The notes below the pieces were generated by a model. The model was given only the letters and a program-made list of their open reading frames with translations, was not told where the DNA came from and searched no databases. This document shows, one piece after another, positions 9,112-18,985 of a DNA stretch of 64,000 bases (positions are counted from its first letter, which is position 1; every line of letters begins with the position of its first letter). Location of the stretch: the NCBI GenBank assembly GCA_964602475.1, contig CAZRRN010000007.1, positions 8,563 through 72,562 on the forward strand, read 5' to 3'. The position numbers were made by a program, and so were the translations under genes. The stretch comes from SZUA-448 sp964602475. Lineage in GTDB: Bacteria > Bacillota > Clostridia > Lachnospirales > Lachnospiraceae.

Positions 9112-10431
9112 TTGTTTATTCGCAGCGTGATTACAGAAATAAACGGAAGGGAAGTACTTGATTCCAGAGGAAATCCTACGGTGGAAGCGGAAGTAATCTT
9201 AAATGACGGCAGCATCGGAACTGCAATCGTTCCGTCCGGAGCTTCCACAGGAGCTTATGAAGCGCATGAACTCCGGGATTGTGATTTGTCACGGTATCTC
9301 GGAAAAGGTGTAGAGAAAGCGGTAGGTCATATCAACAGAGAGATTGCAAGAGCACTGATCGGTATGAACCCGTTTCAACAGAAAGAAGTAGACCGGCGGC
9401 TGATCTGTCTTGATGGAACAGCGGATAAATCAAAGCTTGGAGCTAATGCGATTCTTGCGGTATCCCTTGCAACAGCAAAGGCAGCTGCAGCGTTCTGCAG
9501 ACAGCCCTTGTACCGCTATATCGGAGGTGTCAATGCTGAGATTCTTCCGATTCCGATGATGAATATATTAAATGGCGGAAAGCATGCAGATTCCGGCATG
9601 AGTATTCAGGAATTTATGATTGTTCCTGCCGGTGGAACAGCATTTCGTGCGGCACTGGAAAAATCGGTAACTGTTTATCATACACTAAAGAAGCTTTTGA
9701 AAGCAGAGGGATTATCTACGGCGGTCGGAGATGAAGGAGGCTTTGCACCTAATTTGAAAACCGATGAACAGGCTCTCGATTTTCTTGTACGTGCGATTTC
9801 GGAAGCCGGATTTTTGCCGGGACAAGATTTTACTATTGCTTTGGATGCTGCAGCAACGGAAATGTACGATGAGGCAGTACAGGCCAAGGGTAATCACGTT
9901 GACGGAAAAACAAACGAATCGCAGTACCTGTTCTGGAAATCAGGGATACTCCGTACTACGGGGGAAATGATTGATTACTGGGCTGGTCTTTGCAAATGCT
10001 ATCCGATTAGTTCAATTGAGGACGGACTGGCAGAAGAAGACTGGAACGGATGGAAACAGTTAAATGAAAGACTTGGAGATAGTGTCCAGCTGGTCGGAGA
10101 TGACTTGTATGTTACCAATCCGTCGCGAATCCGAACAGGAATTCTTGAAAGAGCCTCCAATGCAGTACTAATCAAACCGAACCAGATCGGAACGCTGTCA
10201 GAAACAATGGAAGCCGTCCGAATGACACAGAGGAACGGGTGGCATGCGGTACTGTCGCACCGTTCCGGAGAATCGGAGGATACCACAATCGCAGATCTTT
10301 CTGTTGCACTGAATACCGGGCAGATTAAAACCGGAGCACCCTGTAGAGCGGAACGGACGGCCAAATATAACCGGATTTTGAAAATTGAGGACGAACTGTC
10401 TTTTGATTATGGAAAAGAACGAGAAATATAA
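9112..10431 (+). CDS. eno: Enolase
   Basis: The enzyme interconverts 2-phosphoglycerate and phosphoenolpyruvate in glycolysis. Conserved elements are present: SGASTGAYEAHELRD, GDEGGFAPN, a metal aspartate in ALDAAATEMYD, SIEDGLAEEDW, VGDDLYVTN, the catalytic lysine in LIKPNQIGTLSET, and the SHRSGESEDT loop. The start is probably the TTG at 9112 or the GTG at 9106, because the RBS aaaggag (9095-9101) lies inside the frame opened by the ATG at 9082; with TTG the length is 439, normal for the family. It is a single gene away from other glycolytic genes. The family's usual HADNNVDIQEF is HADSGMSIQEF here, a small divergence. A strong terminator follows. Confidence 0.93.
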   Translation: MFIRSVITEINGREVLDSRGNPTVEAEVILNDGSIGTAIVPSGASTGAYEAHELRDCDLSRYLGKGVEKAVGHINREIARALIGMNPFQQKEVDRRLICLDGTADKSKLGANAILAVSLATAKAAAAFCRQPLYRYIGGVNAEILPIPMMNILNGGKHADSGMSIQEFMIVPAGGTAFRAALEKSVTVYHTLKKLLKAEGLSTAVGDEGGFAPNLKTDEQALDFLVRAISEAGFLPGQDFTIALDAAATEMYDEAVQAKGNHVDGKTNESQYLFWKSGILRTTGEMIDYWAGLCKCYPISSIEDGLAEEDWNGWKQLNERLGDSVQLVGDDLYVTNPSRIRTGILERASNAVLIKPNQIGTLSETMEAVRMTQRNGWHAVLSHRSGESEDTTIADLSVALNTGQIKTGAPCRAERTAKYNRILKIEDELSFDYGKEREI

Positions 10432-10435
10432 CGAA

Positions 10436-10469
10436 AAAGAAGAACCGGTCAGCCGACCGGTTCTTCTTT
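10436..10469 (+). terminator. Terminator after eno
   Basis: A perfect 15-bp stem (10436-10450 / 10455-10469) with a 4-base loop has a right arm ending in TTCTTCTTT. It begins within 5 bases of the eno stop and could work in both directions. Confidence 0.8.
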
Positions 10470-10542
10470 GCAAAAAGTCGAAGTAGGGTAAGATAAACAG
10501 ATAGAACAGATCAGTGTAACAATCTGCATATAGGATCGTATA

Positions 10543-10746
10543 TCAATCTCCACCGATTTTTACCGGCTGCTGCATCGAACAGCGGTAAAATCTGGTGACA
10601 TTTCCGCTTTCTAATTTTACTGTATTCTGATTGCACATTTCGTTGTTTTTAATATAAGCCTGATGATCATACATCGCGAACTGTTCCCCATAGGTAACAT
10701 CAAAGGGAAGTATCGGGGTGAAGGATAATTTATCGTTGTGATCCAT
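10543..10746 (-). CDS. Small hypothetical protein (67 residues)
   Basis: A 67-residue protein that I do not recognise. The start at 10746 is set by a near-perfect ribosome site, aaaggagggtacct, directly before ATG. The sequence is soluble, rich in Asn and Tyr, with two cysteines (NNEMCNQ and FYRCSM) 15 residues apart, and no membrane segment. It begins 25 bases after the stop of the cyclophilin gene on the same strand, so the two are probably co-transcribed. An open frame extends upstream to 10827, but that part overlaps the cyclophilin end and has no ribosome site. It is a real gene by its start signal; its function is unknown. Confidence 0.65.
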   Translation of the reverse strand: MDHNDKLSFTPILPFDVTYGEQFAMYDHQAYIKNNEMCNQNTVKLESGNVTRFYRCSMQQPVKIGGD

Positions 10747-10771
10747 AGGTACCCTCCTTTTGACGTTCGGG

Positions 10772-11308
10772 TTACCGGCGATCTTTTTTTGTCTCGGGTT
10801 CCGGATAATCCACGCCGAACGTATCAACTGTTACGATCTTCATACGCTGTGTCAGAGTAGGGTGATCCGACCAGTCTGTATCGGTACCGGCAATCAAATC
10901 AACAACCGGCATTCCCTCAATCACCTTGCCGAAGGCAGCATAGGAACCGTCCAAATGCGGGGAATCCTTATGCATGATAAAGAACTGGGAGCCCGCCGAA
11001 TCCGGCATCTGGGCACGTGCCATAGACAGAACGCCTGCCGTGTGTTTCAGCGGATTATGAAAGCCGTTGATATCGAATTCGCCGCGGATTGCATATCCGG
11101 GACCACCGGTTCCTGTTCCGTCCGGGCAGCCGCCCTGTATCATAAATCCAGGAATGACTCTGTGAAAAATCAGCCCATTATAAAATCCTTTGTTGATCAG
11201 TGAAATAAAATTACGAACGGTATTCGGGGCAAGCTCGGGATATAACTCTGCTTTCATAATATCCCCGTTTTCCATCTCAATAGTAACGACTGGTTTTTTG
11301 TTCTCCAT
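10772..11308 (-). CDS. Cyclophilin-type peptidyl-prolyl isomerase
   Basis: The 178-residue protein catalyses cis-trans isomerisation of prolyl bonds. Cyclophilin motifs are clear: FHRVIPGFMIQGG with the catalytic arginine, GSQFFIMHKDSPHLDGSYAAFGKV, and the AGVLSMAR segment. There is no signal peptide or lipobox, so it should be cytoplasmic, like PpiB. The C-terminal 15 residues are a charged tail. A 67-residue gene follows 25 bases downstream. No strong promoter was found in the 167-bp gap shared with the divergent ATPase gene. Confidence 0.94.
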   Translation of the reverse strand: MENKKPVVTIEMENGDIMKAELYPELAPNTVRNFISLINKGFYNGLIFHRVIPGFMIQGGCPDGTGTGGPGYAIRGEFDINGFHNPLKHTAGVLSMARAQMPDSAGSQFFIMHKDSPHLDGSYAAFGKVIEGMPVVDLIAGTDTDWSDHPTLTQRMKIVTVDTFGVDYPEPETKKDRR

Positions 11309-11475
11309 GGTTAATTATCCTTTCAGACAGTGTTCTTTGTATTAATTACTTACAATACTATCACAAAAAACGAAAAATGTCTATCCTGACTGTGAATCAT
11401 TAAATTACTTAAAACCTGTCTTATAAATCAGATATCATTCATATGCTTAACAGAGTGTGAATTAAAGGGTGACAG

Positions 11476-14009
11476 GTGAAAACAGAGAAGGATTACCACA
11501 ATATGACAATACCGGAGATATTGTCAGAACTCGAAACGGCAAAAACAGGACTTGGCGAGGAGGATGCGTCCGCAAGGCTGAAACACGATGGCTGGAATGA
11601 AGTACCGCCGGAAGCAAAAACAGGGCTGGTCCGCCGCTTTCTTCTGCAGTTTAAGGACTTTATGATTATTATACTTCTGGCTGCTGCAATTCTTTCTTTT
11701 ATGGTATCCATGTGGGAGGGTGAGAACAGTTATACGGACAGTGTGATGATTCTTCTGATCGTGGTACTGAATGCGGTGCTCGGAGTGATACAGGAAGCGA
11801 AAGCCGAGCGCTCGCTGGAGGCGTTACAGAAACTTGCTGCTCCAAATGCGATTGTTTTACGTTCGGGAAAAAGAAAACAGATTCCGGCAAGAGAACTGGT
11901 ACGCGGTGATATCGTATTTCTTCAGACAGGAAATTATGTGCCGGCCGATGTGCGGCTGTTAGAGGCCGAGGAGCTTAGAATAGACGAATCGGCGCTGACC
12001 GGAGAATCAGCTCCTGTACGAAAAAATGTCGAACATCGTCCAGAACCGGGGAGCCTTGCAGGCGATCGTAAAAATATGGCATATGCAATGACTGCAGTAA
12101 CGAAAGGACGAGGAGTCGGTGTAGTAACCGCAACCGGTCTTCAAACCGAAGCAGGAAGAATCGCTGGCTTAATACGTGAGAACCGCGAGAAAATGACGCC
12201 ACTTCAACTTAGGCTTGAAAAAATCGGTACTTTTCTCGGAATTATGTCAGTCGTAATATGTATTGTCATATTTTTAATCGGTGTATGGCAGAAACGACCG
12301 TTATTTCAAATGTTTATGACTGCAGTCAGCCTTGCTGTTGCGGCAATTCCGGAAGGGCTTCCTGCCATTGTGACGATTATGCTGTCTCTTGGGGTACAGC
12401 GTATGGCAAAAAAACGTGCAGTAATAAGGAAACTGGCTGCGGTTGAAACACTTGGCAGCGCAACGGTAATCTGTTCTGATAAAACAGGAACGCTGACGAA
12501 GAACCGGCTGACTGTTACGGAGTATGCACTCCCGGAAGGAGTGATACACGAAGGAATCAATCGTGGAAGAAAAGAGAACGGAATTCATTTTATGCTGGAA
12601 CAGGCAGTTCTATGCAGCAATGCGGAAGAGGAGCCAGGCGGCAGACAGTTTGGAGAACCACTGGAGCTGGCATTATTACGTGCAGCACGACTGCACGGGA
12701 TATCGACGGAACAGGTGCGAGGGCGTTATGAGAGAATCGGTGAAATCCCGTTCGACTCAACACGAAAACGAATGACCACAGTACATAAATGTCCGGATGG
12801 CAGCCGACGGATCATTATAAAAGGAGCCTTTGATTATCTGCTTCCGATGTGTACTGCATATCGTGACGGCCGGGAATATCCTCTGGATTATATGATGCGA
12901 AGTCAGCTAAACAGACTGCATACACAAATGGCTGGTGCTGCGCTTCGTATTACGGCAGTGATCTATAAAGAAATCCGAGCAGAAGGTACTTTACAAGAAG
13001 GCAGTATTGGAGAACAGAATTTTATCTTCCTGGGGCTGCTTGGTATGCAGGATCCGCCAAGAGAAGAAGCAATCCACGCAGTGGAAATCTGTAAGGCTGC
13101 GGGAAGGTTCTGACCGGAACAATGCTGCAGAAAATGTCAGATGAAGAGCTGACAGAAGAAGTCAAAAAATGCCGTGTATTCGCACGCGTTTCTCCGGAAC
13201 ATAAAGTTAGGATTGTGAGAGCGTTCCAGAGTAACGGTGAAGTAGTTGCGATGACGGGCGACGGAATTAATGACGCACCGGCACTGAAAGCTGCCAATAT
13301 CGGCTGCGCAATGGGGAAAGCAGGAACCGATGTGGCAAAAAATTCGGCAGACATGATTCTTACGGATGATAATTTTGCAACAATCGTAGAAGCTGTCCGC
13401 GAGGGACGCAGTATTTATGATAATATTATCAAATCAATTCATTTTCTGCTTTCCAGTAATATTGGTGAAATACTTACAATCCTTGTGGCAATTATCTGCA
13501 GGCTTCCGGCACCTCTTGCAGCAGTTCAGCTTCTTTGGGTGAATCTGGTAACGGATTCACTTCCGGCAATCGCTCTCGGAGTAGAACCTCCGGAAAAGGA
13601 TATCATGAAGCGGTCTCCGGTACCGTTGAAAAAAGGAATATTTTCTGACGGAATGGGAACCACAATCCTGCTTGAAGGATGTATGATTGGAATACTTGCA
13701 TTAATTGCGTATGCGCTTGGCGGGCAGACCATGACCTTTGCTGTACTTAGCCTGACTCAGTTGGTTCATGCGTACAATGTACGAAGCAGCCGGTCGGTAT
13801 TTCGTGAAGGACTGTTGAAAAACCATAAAATGAACCTGGCATTTATCATCGGTCTGGTCCTCCAGATTATTGTTATCACGGTACCGTCACTTGCGGATAT
13901 TTTTCATACGGTACCGATGACTTTACGGCAATGGAGCATAACGGGAATCCTTTCGCTCATGCCATTACTTGTTGTAGAACTGCAGAAGAGAATTCTAAAC
14001 CGCAGCTGA
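11476..14009 (+). pseudogene. P2-type Ca2+-ATPase gene broken by internal deletion and frameshift
   Basis: Two abutting open frames together make one PMCA/SERCA-like calcium pump. The first (11476-13113, GTG start) carries the actuator loop TGES, the transmembrane-4 PEGLP site, the phosphorylation motif CSDKTGTLT and most of the nucleotide domain. It ends prematurely after ICKAAG. The second (from about 13104, first ATG 13122) resumes at KVLTGTML in another frame and holds GDGINDAPAL and the C-terminal membrane helices. Compared with the family, roughly 28 residues are missing at the junction, including the conserved MITGD hinge motif. A deletion of length 3n+1 explains both the gap and the frame change. 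A frame shift alone could not restore the lost hinge, so the pump is very likely inactive unless the lesion is an assembly error. Confidence 0.88.
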
Positions 14010-14123
14010 TACCTATGAGACTCGATATCGTTTGCTTTTATATGATAAGGTTTCGCTTGATTATTTCTCCAAAACTGTTATAGTGTATTTGTTTAGGGTA
14101 TGATTAGAATTTGATTAATCATA

Positions 14124-14151
14124 TTGACTTATCGTGTTCTCCGGGTAAAAT
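14124..14151 (+). promoter_or_regulatory. Promoter for the PspC gene
   Basis: TTGACT (14124-14129), 16 bases, TAAAAT (14146-14151), about 70 bases ahead of the ATG at 14225. Confidence 0.6.
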
Positions 14152-14224
14152 GAAACCATGAACATTAACCGGTGCTGTGCCTGTTAACTAGAAGACGGCA
14201 GGGAGCCGTACAAGGAGGACCGTT

Positions 14225-14401
14225 ATGGATAAAAAACTGACAAAATCAAGCACCGATCGTAAAATCTGCGGAGTTTGCGGTGGAATTGCCGAATATCTGA
14301 ACATGGATCCGACGATTGTAAGACTGCTTTTTGTATTACTGGCATTTACTTCAGTCGGAATCGTTGCGTATCTTGCGATGGCGATTGTAATGCCCGACTG
14401 A
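14225..14401 (+). CDS. PspC-domain small membrane protein
   Basis: A 58-residue protein consisting of a single PspC domain. The N-terminal part reads KLTKSSTDRKICGVCGGIAEYLNMDPT, the classic PspC start, followed by one hydrophobic helix (VRLLFVLLAFTSVGIVAYLAMAIVM). Stand-alone PspC proteins are common in clostridia and are linked to envelope stress by analogy with the Psp system; no other psp gene is nearby. The RBS aaggagga is 5 bases before the ATG. It has its own promoter (14124) and a terminator (14456), so it is a single-gene unit. Confidence 0.9.
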   Translation: MDKKLTKSSTDRKICGVCGGIAEYLNMDPTIVRLLFVLLAFTSVGIVAYLAMAIVMPD

Positions 14402-14455
14402 TTCCGGACAGGAAAATTGTCAGTAGGGTATAGATGCAGGGCGGAAGGAAGCATA

Positions 14456-14503
14456 ACGGTGCCGAGACATCTTTCTTAGGGGAGGTGTTCCGGCACTGTT
14501 TTT
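14456..14503 (+). terminator. Terminator after the PspC gene
   Basis: A 9-bp outer stem (acggtgccg / cggcactgt, one G-U pair) continues into a weaker inner stem (acatct / aggtgt) and is followed by five T residues. It separates the PspC gene from the methyltransferase gene. Confidence 0.65.
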
Positions 14504-14548
14504 CGGTGTTAATAAATAGTCGAAAGCCGACAGAATGAGAGGGCACGA

Positions 14549-16981
14549 ATGACATTTCGCGAAAGACTCAAAGCAGGAATTATTTTTCTGGACGGAGGCA
14601 TGGGAACCGGACTTCAGGCGAAGGGAATGGGACTCGGAGAACTGCCGGAGTTATGGAACCTGACAAAACCGGAAATCATAACGGAAATTCACAGACAGTT
14701 TGCAAAGGCAGGAGCCGAGGTGCTTTATACCAACACCTTTGGCGCTAACCGTTATAAGCTGCAGCGAACCGGACATACAGTGGAAGAAGTCGTGAAAGCC
14801 GCAGTCAAAAATGCGAAAAAGGCCGCTGAAGAAGCAGGAGGTCAGGAACGGTACATTGCTCTGGATCTCAGTTCAGTCGGAAAACTGATGGAACCGGCAG
14901 GATCGTTTACATTTGAAGAGGCTTATGAAGCGTTTCGTGAGCAGATTCTGGCAGGTAAGGATGCGGACTGCATCGTAATTGAGACCATGACTGATCTTCT
15001 CGAAATTAAAGCGGCAGTGCTGGCAGCCAAGGAAAATAGTACTCTTCCGGTTATTGCTACCATGAGCTTTGAAGCAAACGGAAGAACCTTTACCGGATGT
15101 ACCCCTGAAGCCGCAGCGCTGACCCTGACGGGACTCGGAGTGGATGCGCTGGGAGCAAACTGTTCGGTTGGACCGGAGGAAATGGCAGATATTATGGAGC
15201 GGATGGCTGCTCATACAGATCTTCCGCTGGTGATTAAGCCAAATGCCGGCTTACCGGATCCGGAGACAGGAACATTTCCGCTGTCTCCGGAGCAGTTTGC
15301 CGGTTATATGTCAGCCTTTGTTAAGATTGGGATACGATTGTACGGAGGATGCTGCGGAACACTGCCGGAACATATCTCTGCAATGAGAAAAACCATTGAA
15401 GAGGAAGCAAAGAAGACAAAAGAAATCTACCGGAGGAATGTCTCACGGTGTCCGGTGCTCTGCTCAGCAAGCAGAATCGTTACACTGTCTGAACCAAGGA
15501 TTATCGGAGAACGGATCAATCCGACCGGGAAAAAGCTGATGAAGGAAGCACTCCGTAACAACAATATGGATTATCTGCTTGCAGAAGCCGAAGAACAGAC
15601 GAAGGCCGGAGCAGAAATTCTTGATGTCAATGTAGGTCTTCCCGGCATCGATGAGAAGGCGATGATGGTGCGTGCCGTGATAGAACTGCAAAGCGTGACG
15701 GATGCACCGCTTCAGATTGATTCGACGGATCCCGGTGTGCTTGAAGCAGCACTTCGTGTTTATCGTGGAAAACCGATTGTTAATTCAGTAAACGGAGAAC
15801 AAGAGGTTCTGGACAGAATTCTCCCGATTGTCAAAAAATACGGTGCTGCGGTGGTCGGACTGACGCTTGACAGCCGAGGAATTCCAAAGACAGCCGCGGA
15901 GCGTGTTAAGATAGCGGAACACATTGTTCGGGAAGCAAAACGACAGGGAATTCCGAGAACCGATGTCTTTATCGATTGTCTTACACTGACCGTATCTGCG
16001 GAGCAGGAGGGAGCAACAGAAACGCTGCGTGCTGTTACGGCTGTTAAGGAACAGCTTCAGGTAAAGACAGTACTCGGGGTATCCAATATTTCCTTTGGAC
16101 TGCCAAACAGGGAGCTGATTAATCGAACATTTTTAACGATGGCTTTGGAACACGGACTTGATCTTCCAATCATAAATCCGAAGTCTGAAGCAATGACAGG
16201 TGCGGTTCGTGCTTATAAATTACTGTATAACATTGACAAGGGTGCGGTACAGTTCGTAGAAAGCTATGCAGAACAGGAGCTTAAGAATAAGGGAGTTACC
16301 ATACAGGAGTCTTCCGGCAGGGTTTCGGCGGAAGATGCCGGACCACAGACAAGGGATATTCTGAAAAGTGCAGTCCTCCGGGGACTTGGAAATGATGCAG
16401 CACAGGCAACGGAAGAGCTTTTAAAAACCGGTGATTCCATGGAAATCGTAGATACGGTGCTGATTCCGGCACTGGATGAGGTCGGAGCGAAGTTTGAAAG
16501 CGGAGCGTTGTTTCTTCCTCAGCTGATGCGTGCAGCAGCGGCTTCCCAAGCCTGTTTTGAAGTGATCCGCAGGCACCTGCTTGCAAGCGGACGAACAGAA
16601 GAGAACAAAGGAACCATTGTACTTGCGACTGTAAAAGGAGACATTCATGATATCGGAAAAAACATTGTGAAGGTTTTGCTTGAGAATTACGGGTTTCAGG
16701 TTGAGGATCTCGGAAAAGATGTTGCGCCTGAGCTTGTCGTGGAAGCTGTAAAAAAAAGCGGAGCAAGACTGGCGGGTCTTTCTGCGCTGATGACTACGAC
16801 GGTAGTTTCTATGGAGGAAACGATAAGACAGCTGAGGGCGGAGGTTCCGGACTGTAAAATCATGGTTGGTGGAGCAGTCCTGACCTATGAACATGCGATG
16901 AAGATCGGTGCAGATTACTACTGTAAAGATGCAAAGGAATCTGCAGACCGTGCAAGAGAAGTCTATAAACAGAAGCTCTGA
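14549..16981 (+). CDS. metH: Cobalamin-dependent methionine synthase, without reactivation domain
   Basis: The 810-residue enzyme has three MetH modules. Residues 1-290 form the homocysteine methyltransferase barrel with zinc cysteines in GANCS (about 205) and GGCCG (about 267). Residues 310-570 are the pterin-binding barrel (GERINPTGKK; PIVNSVNGE). Residues 600-810 hold the cobalamin cap and Rossmann domain with the base-off motif DIHDIGKN (about 700). It transfers a methyl group from methyltetrahydrofolate through B12 to homocysteine. The C-terminal AdoMet-dependent reactivation domain of E. coli MetH is absent, as in many clostridia that encode it separately; it is not in this window. The RBS gagaggg precedes the ATG. 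Confidence 0.92.
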   Translation: MTFRERLKAGIIFLDGGMGTGLQAKGMGLGELPELWNLTKPEIITEIHRQFAKAGAEVLYTNTFGANRYKLQRTGHTVEEVVKAAVKNAKKAAEEAGGQERYIALDLSSVGKLMEPAGSFTFEEAYEAFREQILAGKDADCIVIETMTDLLEIKAAVLAAKENSTLPVIATMSFEANGRTFTGCTPEAAALTLTGLGVDALGANCSVGPEEMADIMERMAAHTDLPLVIKPNAGLPDPETGTFPLSPEQFAGYMSAFVKIGIRLYGGCCGTLPEHISAMRKTIEEEAKKTKEIYRRNVSRCPVLCSASRIVTLSEPRIIGERINPTGKKLMKEALRNNNMDYLLAEAEEQTKAGAEILDVNVGLPGIDEKAMMVRAVIELQSVTDAPLQIDSTDPGVLEAALRVYRGKPIVNSVNGEQEVLDRILPIVKKYGAAVVGLTLDSRGIPKTAAERVKIAEHIVREAKRQGIPRTDVFIDCLTLTVSAEQEGATETLRAVTAVKEQLQVKTVLGVSNISFGLPNRELINRTFLTMALEHGLDLPIINPKSEAMTGAVRAYKLLYNIDKGAVQFVESYAEQELKNKGVTIQESSGRVSAEDAGPQTRDILKSAVLRGLGNDAAQATEELLKTGDSMEIVDTVLIPALDEVGAKFESGALFLPQLMRAAAASQACFEVIRRHLLASGRTEENKGTIVLATVKGDIHDIGKNIVKVLLENYGFQVEDLGKDVAPELVVEAVKKSGARLAGLSALMTTTVVSMEETIRQLRAEVPDCKIMVGGAVLTYEHAMKIGADYYCKDAKESADRAREVYKQKL

Positions 16982-17057
16982 GGGAAAGAACAGGTATTTT
17001 TCCTTTACAACAAACAACAGTTGTGATAGAGTAGAAATGTTAAATCCTGAATTTACA

Positions 17058-17085
17058 TTGCGCTTATCCGGCGGATTAGTATAAA
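17058..17085 (+). promoter_or_regulatory. Possible argS promoter
   Basis: TTGCGC (17058-17063), 16 bases, TATAAA (17080-17085). The roughly 100-base leader has two small hairpins but no T-box AGGGTGG motif. Confidence 0.4.
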
Positions 17086-17191
17086 TTAAGGATAACGGAC
17101 AGATAAGAACATCTGTGGATTAATATGTATAGGTGGACAAAAATGCGTGTCCTAAAATGATTCGTGTGTCGCAGCACACAGGCAGGTAGAT

Positions 17192-18967
17192 ATGAAAAAA
17201 ATAACAGAGCTTCTTTCCTCTGAAATTAAAACAGTGTTTGAACGGTGCGGGTATGATCTGAAATTCGGTACAGTTACGATTTCCAACCGCCCGGATCTGT
17301 GTCAGTACCAATGTAACGGAGCTATGGGAGCAGCAAAACAATACAAAAAAGCACCCATCGTGATTGCAGGTGAGATAGCGGAACAGCTGAAGAATTGTAC
17401 CATGCTCACCGAAGTTAATGCGGTTATGCCTGGATTTATCAATATGAATCTGAATCCGGAGTTTCTGGCAGATTATTTAAAAAGGATGTCGGAGGACGAG
17501 CGTCTTGGCTCTGATCCGGCAACACAGCAGAAAACCATTGTAATTGATTATGGCGGAGCAAATGTTGCAAAACCGCTTCATGTCGGACATATGCGTCCGG
17601 CTATTATTGGAGAGAGCATTAAAAGAATGTATTGTTTTATGGGACATAAGGTGATTGGAGATGCGCATCTTGGGGACTGGGGTCTTCAGATGGGTCTGAT
17701 TATTGAATATATAAAGGAAAAACAGCCGGAGCTTCCGTATTTTGATGAAAGCTTTACCGGAGAGTATCCGAAGGAAGCACCGTTTACTGCAGCAGAGCTG
17801 GAAGTGATTTATCCGGCAGCCAGTAAGCATTCAAAAGAGGACGAGGTATTCCTAAAGAAGGCTCAGGATGCTGTATTTAAGCTTCAGAGCGGAAACCGTG
17901 GGTACTATGCCCTCTGGCAGCAGATCATTAATGTATCGATACCGGATATCAAACGGATCTATGATGAACTCAATGTACATTTTGAAGTCTGGGGGAAGGA
18001 AAGCGATGTAAGACCAAATATTCCGGAGCTTGTGGACTATCTGAAGCAGGGCGGCTATGCGCACATCAGTGAAGGCGCACTGGTAGTCGATGTTAAAGAA
18101 GAAACTGATACGAAGGAAATGCCTCCGTGCATGATCTTAAAATCAAACGGAGCAACAATATACGATTCTACAGATCTTGCAACCATTGCAGAACGTGTAA
18201 AGCTTTATCATCCGGATCATATCGTATATGTTGTGGATAAGCGTCAGGGTTTGTATTTTGAACGTATTTTCCGTTGTGCAAGAAAAACAAAGCTTGTGGA
18301 TGAAGAAATGGAATTTACGTTTATCGGGAACGGTACCATGAACGGAAGTGACGGAAAACCCTTTAAGACAAGAGAAGGCGGCGTGATGCGGCTGGAGTTT
18401 CTGATCGACAGTGTAGACGAGGAAGTCTATAAGAAAATCATGTCAAACCGTGAGATGGAAGAAAGGGAAGCACGTGATGTGGCAAAAAAGGTTGGACTGG
18501 CGGCGCTGAAATATGGTGATCTTTCCAATCAGGCAACAAAAGATTATATCTTTGATGTTGAACGATTTACGGCATTTGAAGGAAACACGGGTCCATATAT
18601 CCTTTATACCATGGTTCGGATTAAATCAATTCTGGCGAAATACAAGGAGCTTGGGGAAACAATACCTGAGACAATTCCGAAAAGCAGCAGGCTCGACCGC
18701 AGCTCTTCCGAGAGAAATCTGATGCTTACTGCTGCCCGGTTCAACGACATGATTGAGCATGCGTCGGAAGAAATGGCACCGCATAAGGTTTGTCAGTACA
18801 TCTATGAACTTGCCGATGAGTTTAATACTTTTTATCATGAAAACAAAATTATTGCAGAAAGCGATAAAGAAAAGCAGAAGGAGTGGATTGCTTTCATTGT
18901 GCTTGTTCTGCGGATTCTGGACACCTGTATTGGTTTGATTGGAATCGAAGCACCGGACAAGATGTAA
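17192..18967 (+). CDS. argS: Arginyl-tRNA synthetase
   Basis: The 591-residue class I synthetase charges tRNA-Arg. The N-terminal Add1 domain is present (residues 1-110). The HIGH-type signature appears as AKPLHVGHMRPAIIGES (about 130-146). The segment GTMNGSDGKPFKTREGGVMRLEFLID replaces a KMSKS motif, as is usual in ArgRS. The C-terminal DALR anticodon-binding domain is complete (NTGPYILYTMVRIKSIL, ending in CIGLIGIEAPDKM). The start at 17192 follows gcaggtag, a modest ribosome site. An ATPase gene begins 18 bases after the stop, so the two are probably co-transcribed although functionally unrelated. Confidence 0.96.
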   Translation: MKKITELLSSEIKTVFERCGYDLKFGTVTISNRPDLCQYQCNGAMGAAKQYKKAPIVIAGEIAEQLKNCTMLTEVNAVMPGFINMNLNPEFLADYLKRMSEDERLGSDPATQQKTIVIDYGGANVAKPLHVGHMRPAIIGESIKRMYCFMGHKVIGDAHLGDWGLQMGLIIEYIKEKQPELPYFDESFTGEYPKEAPFTAAELEVIYPAASKHSKEDEVFLKKAQDAVFKLQSGNRGYYALWQQIINVSIPDIKRIYDELNVHFEVWGKESDVRPNIPELVDYLKQGGYAHISEGALVVDVKEETDTKEMPPCMILKSNGATIYDSTDLATIAERVKLYHPDHIVYVVDKRQGLYFERIFRCARKTKLVDEEMEFTFIGNGTMNGSDGKPFKTREGGVMRLEFLIDSVDEEVYKKIMSNREMEEREARDVAKKVGLAALKYGDLSNQATKDYIFDVERFTAFEGNTGPYILYTMVRIKSILAKYKELGETIPETIPKSSRLDRSSSERNLMLTAARFNDMIEHASEEMAPHKVCQYIYELADEFNTFYHENKIIAESDKEKQKEWIAFIVLVLRILDTCIGLIGIEAPDKM

Positions 18968-18985
18968 CAGGAGGAGGTAAAATCC

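Noticed and set aside
10760..11203. A 147-codon plus-strand frame
   Set aside because: It is antisense to the cyclophilin gene and has no family features.
13081..13125. Programmed ribosomal frameshift in the Ca2+-ATPase gene
   Set aside because: There is no slippery heptamer, and a shift would not restore the roughly 28 missing residues with the TGD hinge.
16982..17191. T-box leader before argS
   Set aside because: No AGGGTGG-type antiterminator motif or terminator pair is present.
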